The translations under genes were made by a program, and so were the position numbers. Source: Calvatia gigantea (lineage: Eukaryota > Basidiomycota > Agaricomycetes > Agaricales > Lycoperdaceae). Taken from it: 64,000 nucleotides of DNA. Where the stretch lies: NCBI GenBank assembly GCA_025093985.1, contig JACAAK010000007.1:1860001-1924000 (forward strand), written 5' to 3'. Under the pieces are notes generated by a model, which did not search any database, was not told the DNA's origin, and saw nothing but the letters and a program-made list of their open reading frames with translations. This document shows, one piece after another, positions 10,678 through 23,068 of the stretch; the first letter of the stretch is position 1; each line of letters begins with the position of its first letter.

Positions 10678-12975
10678 ATGGGTTTCTTTTCTTCTAGAAA
10701 AACAGACTTGGAAAACGATAACTATCACGTCACGACCATGATTGGAGGTGGCTCTGGGAGTGGAGAGAAATCTGTGGTGAAGGTTTTAAGATCTCGGTTT
10801 GTGCGTCTCTCGAATTCTTATTTTCATTTCCGGAATCAACGTGAACTGAACGGTTGAAATAAACATCCCCCCCCCTCGGTCCCCCTCTCTGCCCAAACGC
10901 GCGCCCGTACGCCGCGTCAAACACTATTGAACATCCTCCGACGCACCCGGTCTCACCACGTTACCGGAACCCTCCCCTAATAACTGTAGTATGGGAAGAA
11001 GGGGAAAGAGAGAGAAGAACCGATAAATTATATCCCGCAAGGCGTGTCTGTCGCGCAGGCGCTGTCGATTGGATCGCCTGCGGCTGTGCATGCTCCTGTC
11101 ACCTCAAGTCCACTTGCAGGCAGCTCGAAGGCTTCGAATTCTTCGAAACGAGTGCTGCCGCCTACAGCCTTGTCTTTGGGTAACCCTCCACCACCGTCCA
11201 GCTCCTCTTCCTCCACTTGGGATGAAAGACCACTTCCTCCAACGCCGCCACCGAAGAAGTGGACGTTTGGTCCTACTATTTCGACGGAATTTGTGACACC
11301 TCCTATGACACCTGTGAGAGATCGGGGTGGCAAGGAACGGCTGAATCTGGGGACTGCGAGTACGTTGAATACGCCCTCGAGGATGGGTTCTGATGGTGTA
11401 ACGTGTGTTGTTCATCTCTGACCTTTGTGGATTACTTGACTAACTGTCCTGTTGCAGAGCTACATTGGCGCAGCGGTTGAACGAGTTGGCGGTGGCGAAT
11501 GCGGATGGATTGCTCAAGTAAGTTCTCTGCAGGATTTCCTTTGCTTAAGCGAATTTATATTTGGTGGTTTTACAGTGATGATGAATACCGACTACTAAGA
11601 CAGAACCTATTCGAGCGGTTTTCATCTGCCTCCGAAGTACCCACTGAATCTCCTGTTGTGCCAGTCGTGCTTTCACGACCGAAACCATCGGGTTCCGTCC
11701 CTAATACACCTGATCGACGTATGTCAAAATTTTTGCATTCGAATGGTGGAGCATCACTGCTAACAATTCGGTTTAGCTGCTACTACGCGACCCTCGTCTA
11801 ATTTCCAAGTTGAATTGCCACGCCCGTCGTCTTCTCAATCAAGATACTCAATTACATCAGGAGTCACAAGGTTGTTTCGGCGGACATCGACGACTGTGCC
11901 ACCGAAAGATGTTACGGACGCGGCAAGCATGTGGTCCCAACAATCGACGACCTCGAGTCGGTGGGCGTTGGGAAGGATGTTGTCAAGAAAGTCGAGTAAC
12001 TCGTCGATGCAGACGACGGTTTCAACGAGAGATCAGGTGGAGTTGTCGCCGGTAACTCCACGACGCGACCGTTCTGGAAGTGTGAGCAGGCCTGAAACGC
12101 CACATAGTGTCGTGAGACGGAGACTTGCAACGCCACCGTCGTCATTCCCTAGCGGATTGAAGCAGGAGAACAGATTCCCAAATAGCAGCATATACAATGT
12201 ATTCGACGAAGACCATCTTTCGACTGCAGCGGAGGTCCGACAGGAGATACTTGCGGTCGAAGCTGAATTTAAGAGGCTGATGGATGCATTTATGGGACTG
12301 GAAGTGACGACACTGTCCAGGACACAACGATCCCGTGGATATTCGATGACTCGATCTGACGCCGGTCGAACAAGTAACGTCGGAAGCACATCGGAATCGA
12401 AATGGTCACTGGAAGGTAGATCGACCAAGCGCTTCAACCTAGCTGATTCTGACGCGGGATCCACCCGGTCTGCGAATTCCGCTGCGACCGGGCCTTCGAT
12501 AAAACCCAAATCGGTGCATTCGAGTCGATTTGGCCTACGACCCAAGGCGAGCAATACGGCGTCATTGGGGCTGAGTGTGGCATCGTCACAACCGGGTTCT
12601 TTACGGCGAAAGAACTCTTCATCGAGTGTTCAGTCAAGTGGAAAGCTAGGGACGGCGGTGACCCCGATCCCAGTGCTGCCCAACCACCCGAGCCTTGGAA
12701 CTGTGAATGGGGCCAATGGGTCGAGTGTAAGCTTAGCCAGAAGCGCACATGTTATGGCTTCTGTACCTGAGGATGACACACACTCCGCGGCTGGTACGGT
12801 AACGACGATTGGCCGGCCGGATGACGAGACGGTGGATGACGGGGATGAGTTGGAAGAGATTCGTCAGCGGAGGGAGGAAGTGCAGCTGCGGTATGGAGCG
12901 CGGTTGGAATTATCTGCGTGCAAAGCTGAAGAGTGTAGAATTGCACGAAAAGCTGATGCGCAAGTGAGGGTATAA
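10678..12975 (+). CDS. Unrecognised Ser/Pro-rich protein with a short conserved-looking helical middle and coiled-coil tail
   Basis: I do not recognise a named family. Exon 1 starts at 10678 (MGFFSSRKTDLENDN...), and a long intron of about 180 bases leads to YGKKGKEREEPINYIPQG. Low-complexity Ser/Pro/Thr sequence follows, with the motif RPLPPTPPPKKWTFGP. An ordered helical patch then reads ATLAQRLNELAVANADGLL and DDEYRLLRQNLFERFSS. A long Ser-rich, Arg-containing region comes next, with two charged helical stretches (VRQEILAVEAEFKRLMDAF; ELEEIRQRREEVQLRYGARL) and the end of the protein. The helical patch around LNDDEYRLLRQNLFERF recalls short cargo- or scaffold-binding segments, but function is unknown. 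The annotated frame ends at 12975; a better coiled-coil tail sits in another frame ending at 12967 (see findings). Confidence 0.7.
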
Positions 12976-13230
12976 TATGTTTATTGAATATGATTCTTTT
13001 TTTTTTTTTGTGGTATGGATACTTGGGTTAGTCATTACATCTTGGACTAGATTTAGTTGCAGCGGGGGTTGCCGTGTTGTCGTAACTACTTATTTGATTC
13101 CTTGTGACGCAGCGCCGGGTCAGCGCTCTAGTTACTAAGTTAGCATCAGCCCGTCAGTGATTTCCGCAAACAGTTCTCTTGCTACAAACTGCCTCTCAAC
13201 TCTTCCGCAGTTCCTCACGCATTGTGAGTC
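12976..13230. other. Intergenic with poly-T tract
   Basis: A short 255-base gap holding a T-rich run at about 13000-13014 and the promoter of the VNX1-like gene. Nothing else was seen. Confidence 0.5.
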
Positions 13231-16200
13231 ATGGCCCACGACTCCTCTGCTGCACCCAGCGACGCCGACGGTGCTGGATACTCCTCGGCTCCAACCCCAC
13301 ATACCCACACACAGAGGGGACCAGCCCAAGCCTCTCAGTCCCAGTGGTCGGCCGCAGACACTCCTCAACACCACCACCAGGGCACTTCCTATTTCTCACA
13401 AGCCTCTTCTGCCACAGGCCGCCCTCCACCAACACCAATCTTGGTCAGGAGCTCTTCAAACCATTCAATAAGACGTGCAGGAAGGAGCACCAGTATCAGC
13501 AGCTCACAGGCTCCACATCGTGGCCATCGCGATGGTGTCCTCAGCGAGGAAGACGAGGATCCTGATGAAGAAAACGATGCTATCGGCGAACTTGAAGCTA
13601 CATCTCGTCGACCACGTCGTGGGAAGGCTGCCGCTGGGAATCCTGATTCTGGGTCGTCAGGCGAGGGAGAGGACGATAGAGCAATTGGTCCCAGCGAAGA
13701 TGATCCCATCACTTTGAAAGATCGCCAGAGTCTTATCAACGTCCAACATCCCTTCGGTCTTCCTATTTGGAAACCTGCATTGTACAAGAAATCGCGGTCT
13801 GTCACGCGTTATGCCGACGAGGCTTTACATTCCGTCCCGTCATACCAGGCAGAACGACATCTCTTGCCTGGAAACATCTTCTGGGCGTTTGCGTTCGGTT
13901 GGTGGTTGGCCCTCACCTGCTTCGTTGCTGCTGCCGTTCTATGGCTAGTCCCCCGTGGAGGGAAACAATATGCGAATCTCGTATTTGGGTTGGGGTGGTA
14001 CCTTGTGTGGCCTTTCGGGAAATACCTTGAAGGTGACCTTGACGAGGAGGATTCTGAGGATGACGATGAAGAAGAAGAAGAGGACGAACTTAGCGTTGAA
14101 GAGAGACACCTCAGCGACTCCGATGGTAACGCAACTATCCGAGCATCATCTCCTCCGCCACCCCCTCCTGCCGACCAGTCACCGCAACGTTCAACTTCTT
14201 GGGATGCTGGACGAGTCGAAGAAGGAACGTCATTGCTTCATCTCTACAAACATTCCCCGATCCCCGCCCCCATCAAATCGTATGGTGCTATTCCCTCTCC
14301 GTCGTCCGGCACTTTAACTGTATTCAAGATGCCTTCCAGCACTTTCCTTGGCAAAGCTTGTTTCTGGTTCGCGCTTATCACCATCATCGCTCCACTCATG
14401 TTGATTGTGTGCCTGGTTTGTTGGGCATTGGTCGTCACCATTCCAATGGCAAAATTGACTTGGGCTCTCCTTAAACACCTATTCCAGCGACCAGATTCCA
14501 TCAGGTTTTGCGCAGCACCACCGGTTGTTGTTGTTGCTAATCTCCCGGAGAATGGTTCTGGGGAACCGGGGTCGGTTCCTCAACAGCCCAGTTTTAAAAT
14601 CAAGCACGCTCGCCTCGCACCTGGCGAAGCGGCTCCTTCAGGCACTTCCACCGTCCTCATGTGTACATATCGCGCTGTTGGTCTGCAGTACTACAAGTAC
14701 ACAGTCGGAGGTGTTAACATCCTCTTTGTGAACCTCTTACCTGTCGTTTTCTTTGTCATCTTGGACGGCTTTGTGCTTCTCCCATGGGCGGAAAAACTCG
14801 ATGACGAGGGGGCTTATGTCAATGCTCTTCTCAGGTTCCTCACCTCAAAGGGTCTCATCTTTTTACTCAGCTTACTGAGCGTTATCCCCTTGTCCTATTT
14901 CATTGGCATGGCCGTCGCATCCATCTCAGCTCAATCGTCCATTGGAATGGGTGCTGTGATCAACGCGACTTTTGGTTCCATCATTGAAATCATTCTATAC
15001 GCTATTGCGCTTACCCAAGGAAAAGGACATCTCGTGGAGGGCTCCATTGTTGGAAGTTTGCTCGCTGGCGTTCTACTTATGCCAGGCATGAGCATGTGTA
15101 GTGGCGCTTTGAGGAGAAAGGAGCAGAAGTTTAACGCAAAGAGTGCGGGCGTCACCAGCGTGATGCTGATTATGGCTATTATTGGTGCTCTCGCCCCTAC
15201 GCTTTTCTATCAGATTTATGGAAACGTGAGTCATTCTTCCTATGCTCTAAATAGCAAGTGCGCTGATTGGCTACCTGCAAAAGTTCCAACTCGTCTGCAC
15301 AGGATGTCCATCCACACCCTCAAACCCAAAAAACGCGCCCTGGATCTGTGATCACTGCTATTACAAGCATCCTGATCCCGTTGACGATCCTTTCTACCAG
15401 TCAACAGTGAAGAGCCTCATGTACTTCTGCGCCGCAATTCTGCTCTTCGTACGTGACCCATCTTTTTCAAAAGTGCTTTTTTTTTTTTTTGAAACAGTGT
15501 TGTTTTAGTCATACCTGGTAGGACTTTGGTTCTCCCTACGCACTCATGCGAGTCAAATCTGGCAAAACCCTCAACCACTCTTACACTCTGCAGAACTCCC
15601 GCTGCACCACAGGCTTTCGTTGTATAGCAGGCCCCTTCAAGGTAGTCTCACCCGAAGGCCAAGTGCTGGAATAAATATCAGTACTGCCACATCTCCTCGT
15701 GCAGAAACGCCTGGCCCGCGCGAAGCCTCTCAAAGTAGTATAACGTCGGCAGGAGCAGTTCAACAGGGACAGCAGCAACAGGGACAAAGTCAGGCCCATC
15801 TTCGTCCGGCTCCTCCTTCACCGACACTCCCAAAACGCGTTTCGTATGCTGCAGCATCCCAACAGCCCCCTTATGCGCCCGTTTTGGAGAGTGTGGATCA
15901 AGCAGTCAAATCCACCGGTTTGGGCGACGTCCAACTTCCAAACCCGATGACTGCGGATGAGTTTACGAGAGCTGTAGCAGTCGCTACAGTCAGTGCGTTG
16001 AGGCACCAGCAACAGACTGCCGCGCACAGTCCCGCGAGGTTGATGAGACATTCCGGTGTTGACAGCGAGAGTGGTACTGGTGCTGGGGGGCACAGCGAAC
16101 ACGGCGGACATGATGCGCCTTCGTGGAGCCGTCAAACTAGCGCCAGTGTTTTGCTTGGATGTACCGCCCTCTATGCGATTATTGCTGGTTAGTATCATAC

Positions 16201-16951
16201 CACTCCTAATGGTGTATGCATTTTGTGCTAACGTGACATTACAGAGTTGCTTGTGGATGTTGTTGATGTTGTACTCAAAGACGCGGGCATCGATGAAAAG
16301 TTCCTTGGTGTGACGCTTTTTGCGCTCGTCCCTAACACGACGGAGTTCATGAACGCCATTTCATTTGCCTTGAACGGAAATATTGCCCTCAGGTACGTAC
16401 CTATTCAATGTTATCAGCCTGTTAACTTAGGCAATTATCGCGTGGCGCAGTATGGAAATTGGCTCCGCCTACGCTCTTCAAGTTTGTTTATTGCAAATAC
16501 CCGCTATGGTTGCTTTCTCAGCCTGGTATGATCCCGAAAGTATGGGCGAAGTTGCCAAGACTTTCACGTACGTCCAGCATCTCCAAAGGTTTAGTTTTTC
16601 CGACGGTTCCTCATCTACTTGTTTAGGCTCATCTTCCCCCGTTGGGACGTTATCACGCTCATTCTTTCCATGTTCTTGATGACGTACACTTATATTGAAG
16701 CAAAGAGTAACTACCACCGTGGAAGTATCCTCATCTTGAGGTACGTTTTCCCATCTCTATGGCCCTGCTTGAGGCTGATTTCGTATGATTGTCCTAGTTA
16801 CCTCGTCCTCCTTTCTGGGTTTTACTTTGCCCCGCCCACAGCCGTTGATATCGACCAAGGGCACTTCAAAGTGGTCCTCCAGAGCTCACAGGAGTTTACT
16901 CTCACCTTGTGGCAGTCGATTCGCTATTATTTCTCGATAATTGGTCGTTGA
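13231..16951 (+). CDS. VNX1: Vacuolar cation/proton exchanger of the VNX1/YNL321W type (CaCA superfamily)
   Basis: Starts at the ATG at 13231. The first 200 residues are Ser/Pro/acid-rich and cytosolic-looking, with an acidic run near 14050-14090 (EDDDEEEEEDE). Multiple membrane segments follow, including LALTCFVAAAVLWLV and WFALITIIAPLMLIVCLV. The first exchanger repeat contains SSIGMGAVINATFGSIIEI, and the second repeat contains TLFALVPNTTEFMNAISFAL; these are the paired alpha motifs with the acidic Glu that define Ca2+/H+ antiporters. Between the repeats lies a hydrophilic loop with CTGC and CDHC, and a Ser/Gln-rich linker. The C-terminus ends with membrane helices and IRYYFSIIGR. VNX1 in yeast exchanges Na+/K+ (not mainly Ca2+) for H+ at the vacuole, so ion choice here is inferred. 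Several introns break the 3' half; the apparent stop near 15349 lies just after a splice site used in another frame. Confidence 0.88.
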
Positions 16952-17229
16952 AAATCTAACTGGTTACTCATCGTATCATCAACTTTTCTGACACTCTTCT
17001 TTGCGCCTATAAATATTTGCTTTCCTGGCGCTTATTCTCCTTCACGTTTATACCCTTCCCCTACTCTGCTCCAGGTGTCCTTTTCCGTCAGTCTTTATTC
17101 GGACGCTGCCTAGGACCCCTTGTATTATAACACTTCTTACATGCGTTAATGCTACAATCAAAATTTTATGCTTATGCCAGGTGCATGGAGATGTAATTTG
17201 TCAGTAAATCATTCCCCCTGCTAGTCTCC
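16952..17229. other. Convergent 3' region between VNX1-like and DDB1
   Basis: A 278-base tail-to-tail gap, AT-rich and without coding signal. It should hold both transcription termination regions. Confidence 0.5.
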
Positions 17230-20200
17230 TCAATGATAACTCTGCAGATCCTCCAATAACCGCCGCGTCTCGTCCACTGATACTGACAACTTCTCTGGTT
17301 CACTTTGCCCTTGCCAAATTTTCCCAAGGACATCCGGAGAATCTATGTGTGAGAGTATTTGTTCAATGAAGTCACCATCAAGGAAACCAAAGGATGCCTG
17401 GTCGGCGTCACTTCGGCCTCTCGTGCTCTTCGGAGCTCGGAACCTAAAGGGGAGGTTAATATGACCACATCATTTTGAGAATCCAAGAGTGATATACCGC
17501 GTATGACTTGTCCCACCAACACTTGGGATCACTGCAGCCAAATTTCGTTGCAACTCTGTGAGGTGGAGAGAAACATCGGTTTGCTTCACGTCGATAATGA
17601 CACCAACACGACCAGATGAAGTGAAGAAAAGCTCCTCGGGTTGTAGCGCAGTTTCTTCTGACTGATCCGCCGTCGCAAGGGAGCCTAAAAGCAAACGCCG
17701 GTTAGCAATCACTGAAACAAGGCATATCTAACCTACCCCGAATGATTTTGTTGACGAGATCGGCGATGTGATAACTCCCAGTACACTCGAGTACGTTTCG
17801 TCCAAGATTACGCGAGAGTGCAAAAGTGAACAAGTTCAACGCATCCTGTCCTCTGGTGAGCAAGGATACCCGGGATGAAAATTGATGGGCATACGTTAGC
17901 ACCAATGACATTCCTCTCATCGACAGCCTCCACAGCGACGGGCCACCGAGGGCCATAGTCTCTTGCAACTGTCTGGAACTTGTTTTCTCCAACCTTGAGC
18001 AGCGACACCGAACTAATTTGATCACCAGCAAACACATGGTCACCGGACGACCCCAGACTTGTTACCAGATAGTTATGATTCCACTCCGCCACCTTCCGAA
18101 GCTCTAATCCAGCCGGGAAGACGTCCGTATCAATATCCAGTTTGAAGAGCATAACGGATGAATTAACAGCTGCGACGATTCTCGGCTCTCCTTTGGAAGT
18201 GGTAACAGGCTTGAGGGCATAAACACATCCTTTGACTTCGGCAGAAGCTGCTACGAAGAGTTGGTGTGCTTGCCTTGTGCTCCGAGAATTGTTGGTTGAG
18301 ACGGAAATGAGGAGTAGACGGCCTGTTTCTGGTTCTGTTTCTTCAGGGTGATAGATGAATGTCCCCGCAATGAAGAAAGGTGTGAGGACATCGTCGACAG
18401 TGGCTGAGATTGGGATAACGGATGTAACTTCTTCGTCCGGGTCGCAGGTGAACTGTGCAAGGACTGGAGGCAATAAGCCAGTCAGAACAGACGTTGGTCG
18501 AACCTGGATAGAAATTTACCTTCGAATGTTGAGCTATCGATCAACTTGAAAGAGCTACTCATCGATTCAACGTCACCAACGCGCGCCGGCTCTGTGCGGA
18601 GGAAAGCGATGCCAAATGCGTTCAGCAAGGGCTGGTAGACAAGTCGACGAGGGTTATCCAGCCCAAACGGAATCTTTGCATCTGGCCTTAGATATCATTC
18701 ATAGTTCAAGGAAAGAAATATCCTCACGGAACGTATATGAAGTTTATTCAGGTCCTTGATCCTTCCAATGTGCAAACCCTCTGCACTAGCGATGATCAAA
18801 GATGTCGACAAAGATGGAGTGTTCAGAGGTGATGCGGCAGCTATATTCTGTTTGGCCAAAATTCATCAACACCTCGCCTCAGAATCTAGTTAGAACCTAG
18901 ATCCCCAATGCAGACCTACCTTAAGTATAATTGGCGAGTGCACTAGTCTATTCCTTTCAAACGCAAACACAATCGCTCTGTTCCCCACCGCGAGTACAGT
19001 TTTCGCACCATCCACTACGCACGGAATCAAGCTAGCTGGTGCGTGTCCCAAGGAAATAATCTTTCGATCCTTCAACTGTTGTTCATGATGGGTGAACGTC
19101 GCGACCGACCCGTCGTTTAGGCCCGCAAGCAAGTAAGGATGATAGTCGGGTCCTTTCGGACTATTATCTGCGCCAAAGTTGTAGAAAAGAAGAGAAGTTA
19201 CGAGGGAGGGCAAAGGTGACGATTTAAACATGGATTTGAAACCCGTTTCTGCAACGGTGAAGATTTCAATGGTGTTAGATTCCCAGTACGACACAACGAT
19301 GTTTTGTGAGAAGGCACGGGTGGGGTTGAGAGGCGTACAAGAAACAGCCGAGATTTCTGGTTGCCTGTAAGGTTTCAGCATGGACCTGTTGCCAGCATTG
19401 AGGTGAGTGAAAGCGTCAAGATAAATGACAGGTCCGGAGCTTACACAGTCATTCGAAGAGTTCGATCTTCTGCGACACTCAAGAGTACGAGTTTCCCGCC
19501 GTTTATTGCCAATGCAACTTGGCTAGAATTGATGCTCGCAGCGACCACCTCGATAGGAGGGTCACCGCAGACCTTTGCTTTGACGTCCCAACAGTCAATC
19601 TGTGAATACACCTGCAGTCCCTCGTCAAGTTCTAGCAAACCGACCCCACTCCTCGTGACTTGAACAACCAAAGATGAGTTCATGTACCTGGCTTTCCCGT
19701 CTTGCCCTCTAACACGTTGCGCGACATTGGCGAAAGCGATAGTTGGCTCACTGGTAACAAGACCCTTGGTTGTGGTGTTGTCCAAAGGAGAAAAACTCAG
19801 ATTTCCTTTATCGTCATTGATTTTAATGAGGCGTGTAGAATCATAGAAGGAAACAAGCAGGAAGGAATCCGTTCTATTGGGTAGTGAATCGTCAGCTGAA
19901 ACCTAAAACGGATCGAAAGTAAGCGACATACGTGTCTTCCAGTCTCGACTTGACAGCCCAAACTTCCATCACATGTGGAACCCCAGGGATATTCACAACC
20001 TCTTGAAAATCAGCACCATTGCGAACTATGCTGATAGATCCTGTATTCTTTCCTCCAGAACACGTAACAATCTGGCGCTATTCAAGAGCTCAGCCAGCAC
20101 TCCCCCGAGGCAAGAGTGTAAATTCTGACCTGACCCCCGTCAATATCAACCAAGCAGGCATCAACGATAGGAGCAATATTTTGGAATTGCTCCAAAATGT

Positions 20201-21822
20201 CCAGATAAGATCCCTTTGTTGCGGCGACGTTGCCTGATTCCTGTGGTGTCTCTACATCATCATCGACTTCCATGGAATCAAAATCTGGACTGAGAGCTCT
20301 TCCTTTCCCTTTCTTGAACGCGGAAGCATCGAGTGAAGAGGGTGAAATCGTGTGGATGTCTAGCGGGATGGGCAACGTGGGCTTGTCAATGGATCCATTG
20401 GGCGTCAGGCGTAAGTTGAACGAGCTGGGAGTCTCCCATATGGGACCCGATATATAGGATCTGATTTATGAGATATGTGAGAGTCATTGGTGGCGACACC
20501 TAGAACGAAAGTATTCAGCAACCGGATGGTTTCCTTTTGGTTGGGAATTACACACCTCTCCCAGAGGAACGAGTACGAGTCCTAGATCTTGCAAATTGTC
20601 CAGCGAAAGAAGAGCCAACCTCCCATATGAATCGCCGAGGATGAATCGTGACCGCTCGTCGTCAAAGGAACACCATCTATTACCCAGAGTCGGAACCGAG
20701 GTCCTTCAAATCCAAGAGTCAAAAAAGCTCACGCAGCGATGTCACTCCAGGGCCAAGGAACGGACGCCCGAGGCTTCCTTCGCCTGCCTTCTCTCTCAAT
20801 CTCCTTCTCACGAGCTTTTGCGATCTCAACGGGGTCCTTGCTGCTTTTCTTATCTTCTAACCGCCTCCGCTTGCCTCTCTGCTTCTCCTGACCTTCTCTA
20901 TCCACGAGCTCATATAGAAGAACCTTCTTTCCTCCCACGACAAGCACACCCCCGCGAAACTGATCCAGCGAGTCATCTGCCTCATCACTGGCCTGGGGAG
21001 GATACACAGGAACAAGTTTTGGAGTATTATCGGCCGGATACGGGAACAACTTGTCCGAGATCATCGTAGAGTGCAGTTGCGTGGAAGGGGTAGTCGATAG
21101 TTGGAGGTCCTCTACTTCAATATCGCGCGCTAGTAGTTGTATGCGTTGTTGATGGTCGAAATGGACGATCGCAAGCGCATATTCATCCTCCGGGAGTGGC
21201 AAGAATGATAGCGAGAATACATTGAGCTCAGGTAATCTATGGTGCCACAGCGAGGCTCAGGAAAAAAAGTGTGAGTACATGTGGCAAAACACTCACGAAG
21301 CGTCAAAGTCATCCTGGTACCTCCCAGCCTTGAGATTGATAATCTTGAGTTTGCCAACATAACAGCTCGCGATGGCAAGCTTCCCAGAAGGATGTACCAG
21401 AATATCGTTGAAGAATTCAGCAGGTCGCGGCGTTCTTTCATATAACGAGATTTGCTTAGTTGGTTGTAGCTCCGCCGTACCATCTTCCGATTCAGCGTAT
21501 GACAGGAAAATGAGCTCTGGGTCCGGATGTGCGAGCATCACCACTAGGTCTGATCGCGTTGACTTCTGCGATATACCGTCAGTCCCAGATTGCGCATATA
21601 AACAAGTAACGGGCGTACAGGTATCGGCACGGCCTTGACGGCTGCAATTTTACCGTGGACCTCGAGAGAACATTCTTGTTGGACACCAGTAGGCTGTAAC
21701 GAGTATACCTGGATCCTATTCAGTTTGGCCACAACAAGATGTTCAACGTTGGTTGAAGACAGTCTGCATTTGAGCGAAGCAAGAACAGAAGAAGGCTGGT
21801 GAAAAGTGGTGATGATCTTCAT
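17230..21822 (-). CDS. DDB1: DNA damage-binding protein 1 (DDB1), CUL4 ligase adaptor
   Basis: Read on the minus strand from the ATG at 21822 (MKIITTFHQPSSVLASLK) to the TGA at 17230-17232 (RRLLEDLQSYH). About ten introns; product roughly 1,200 residues. Diagnostic stretches are VEHLVVAKLNRIQVYSLQ at the N-terminus, the middle ILGDSYGRLALLSL, FVSPLGDSQLV-like beta-propeller strands, ALGDGSV-type glycines, and near the end IYHPEETEPETGRLLLISV, FAGDQISSVSLLKV, VARDYGPRWPVAVEAVDE, the helical SFGFLDGDFIEQILS and the closing Leu-rich helix. These follow the order of the three-propeller DDB1/CPSF-A fold, with the C-terminal helical clamp. DDB1 links DCAF substrate receptors to CUL4-RBX1 and recognises UV lesions with DDB2. 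A Lys/Arg-rich insert at about 20840-20780 (GKRRRLEDKK) could be a nuclear signal. CPSF160 and SF3B3 are relatives, but the C-terminal segments fit DDB1 best. Confidence 0.93.
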
Positions 21823-21912
21823 AGTTTCTGGTGAGACGGTCGAGGGAAAGCACAACTATGACATTATGCTATCATTACCCTGGAATTTCCGGGCCGGTGA
21901 GAATTGATTATT

Positions 21913-22720
21913 TTAATCACTTGTTTCCCCTACAGCGTCCATCGTCCCATCCTCGTTCATTACTACATCCATTCCATCATCTTCATCCTTCTTATCCTTC
22001 GCCACAACAAACTGATCAAGTAATGTCGGTCCAGTGGGCTTGGTTCCCGGTCCAGGGGGTATTGGTTTGCCTCGTTTCTTCTCTGGCTCCGAGCTTAACC
22101 ACGGCATAAGATCTGAGGACAATAACATTTGGGTTTGGGAAGAAGCTGTGAGGGTAGGTACACACCTTCAAGAAACATAAATTCATCTGCTTTCCGCACC
22201 ACAGTGGCTACATTTCCCAGAGTTCACCGGAAATCCATTAGCAGGAGGGTACGAACACATACCAACGTCCTTGTATTGTACCGTCGTCCGCTTCTCCCTC
22301 TCCGCTACTCTCTGTGCCGCATGCGCCAGTTCTGCAACAAACGCTTCTGTTGCCAGCGAGACTATAAACACCGCATCCCTCGCAATAATCGGTATCTCCT
22401 GAAAGAATCATGGGTATCCATAGGGCTCACCCCCACAACCAAGGGCGTACCTTGTCCGCTTTGATGATTTTCTGCACCTTGGAGAAAGGCAGTAAAGACC
22501 TCCCAGGTTCTCTTTTCAGAGGCACAGGATCTTTTCGTTCACGTTTTTTCTTCAATGGGGCGGCAGCTTCTGCTCCTTCTGCTGGAGGCGGATTTTCTTC
22601 TTCCTCTTCCTCCTCCTCTTCCGCCTCTTCTTCCTCTACCTCCACTTCCTGTGGTACCTCCTTTGTTATTTCCTCTTCCTCTTCCTCTTCGACCTCTTGA
22701 ATAAACTCATCTGCCTCCAT
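21913..22720 (-). CDS. DPB3: Histone-fold protein: DNA polymerase epsilon subunit POLE4/Dpb3 or CHRAC subunit
   Basis: Minus strand from the ATG at 22720 to the TAA at 21913; four exons. Residues 1-75 are strikingly acidic, with long Glu runs, followed by a Lys/Arg segment. The CBF/NF-Y type histone fold begins at SLLPFSKVQKIIKADK and continues IPIIARDAVFIVSLATEAFV, AELAHAAQRVAEREKRTTV, QYKDVATVVRKADEFMFLE and DLMPW. The order alpha1-L1-alpha2-L2-alpha3 and the AFV core match POLE4/Dpb3 and its CHRAC-like relative. These proteins pair with a Dpb4-like partner in the leading-strand polymerase and in ISW2/CHRAC-type remodelling, handling parental histones at forks. NF-YC is the other related family, but the DLMPW tail and the acidic N-terminus suit Dpb3/CHRAC better. 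The stop is only 90 bases from the DDB1 start. Confidence 0.82.
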
Positions 22721-22795
22721 TGAATCCGCAGGGTGAACGAGTTAAAGGATACAATGAGGTCTGTGACGGGACGCGCCCCCATTAGCCGTCACGCG

Positions 22796-22801
22796 ACGCG
22801 T
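22796..22801. promoter_or_regulatory. MluI cell-cycle box (ACGCGT) upstream of the Dpb3-like gene
   Basis: The palindrome ACGCGT lies 76 bases upstream of the ATG at 22720, inside GTCACGCGACGCGTGTG, with further ACGCG cores at 22770 and 22791. MBF-type factors bind this site in fungi and drive G1/S transcription of replication genes. Binding here is inferred. Confidence 0.5.
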
Positions 22802-23068
22802 GTGTGACTTGAGGTTATGGGTCATGACCCGCAGGTTTTGAAATTTGAATATATCTTAATCTTAGTATCTATGACTCCCAACAATGTCTGGAGAGGAAAA
22901 GGACACATGCACAGATCCGTACATTATTGCAATCCGACTTACACAATGAGAGTATGACAACAAAACACAGAGAAACACATTCAATCCACTCAAGTCAGGA
23001 ACGTACGGTCGGGAAGAGAAGCAAAGCTTGAAAGGTGATAAAGGTGGGTTGTGGTGGGGAAACTTCTG

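Noticed and set aside
15225..15348. Stop after KKRALDL in the VNX1-like gene
   Set aside because: A splice at the GTGAGT following YGN and an acceptor before FQLVCTGCP put the downstream exon in another frame, so this stop is not used.
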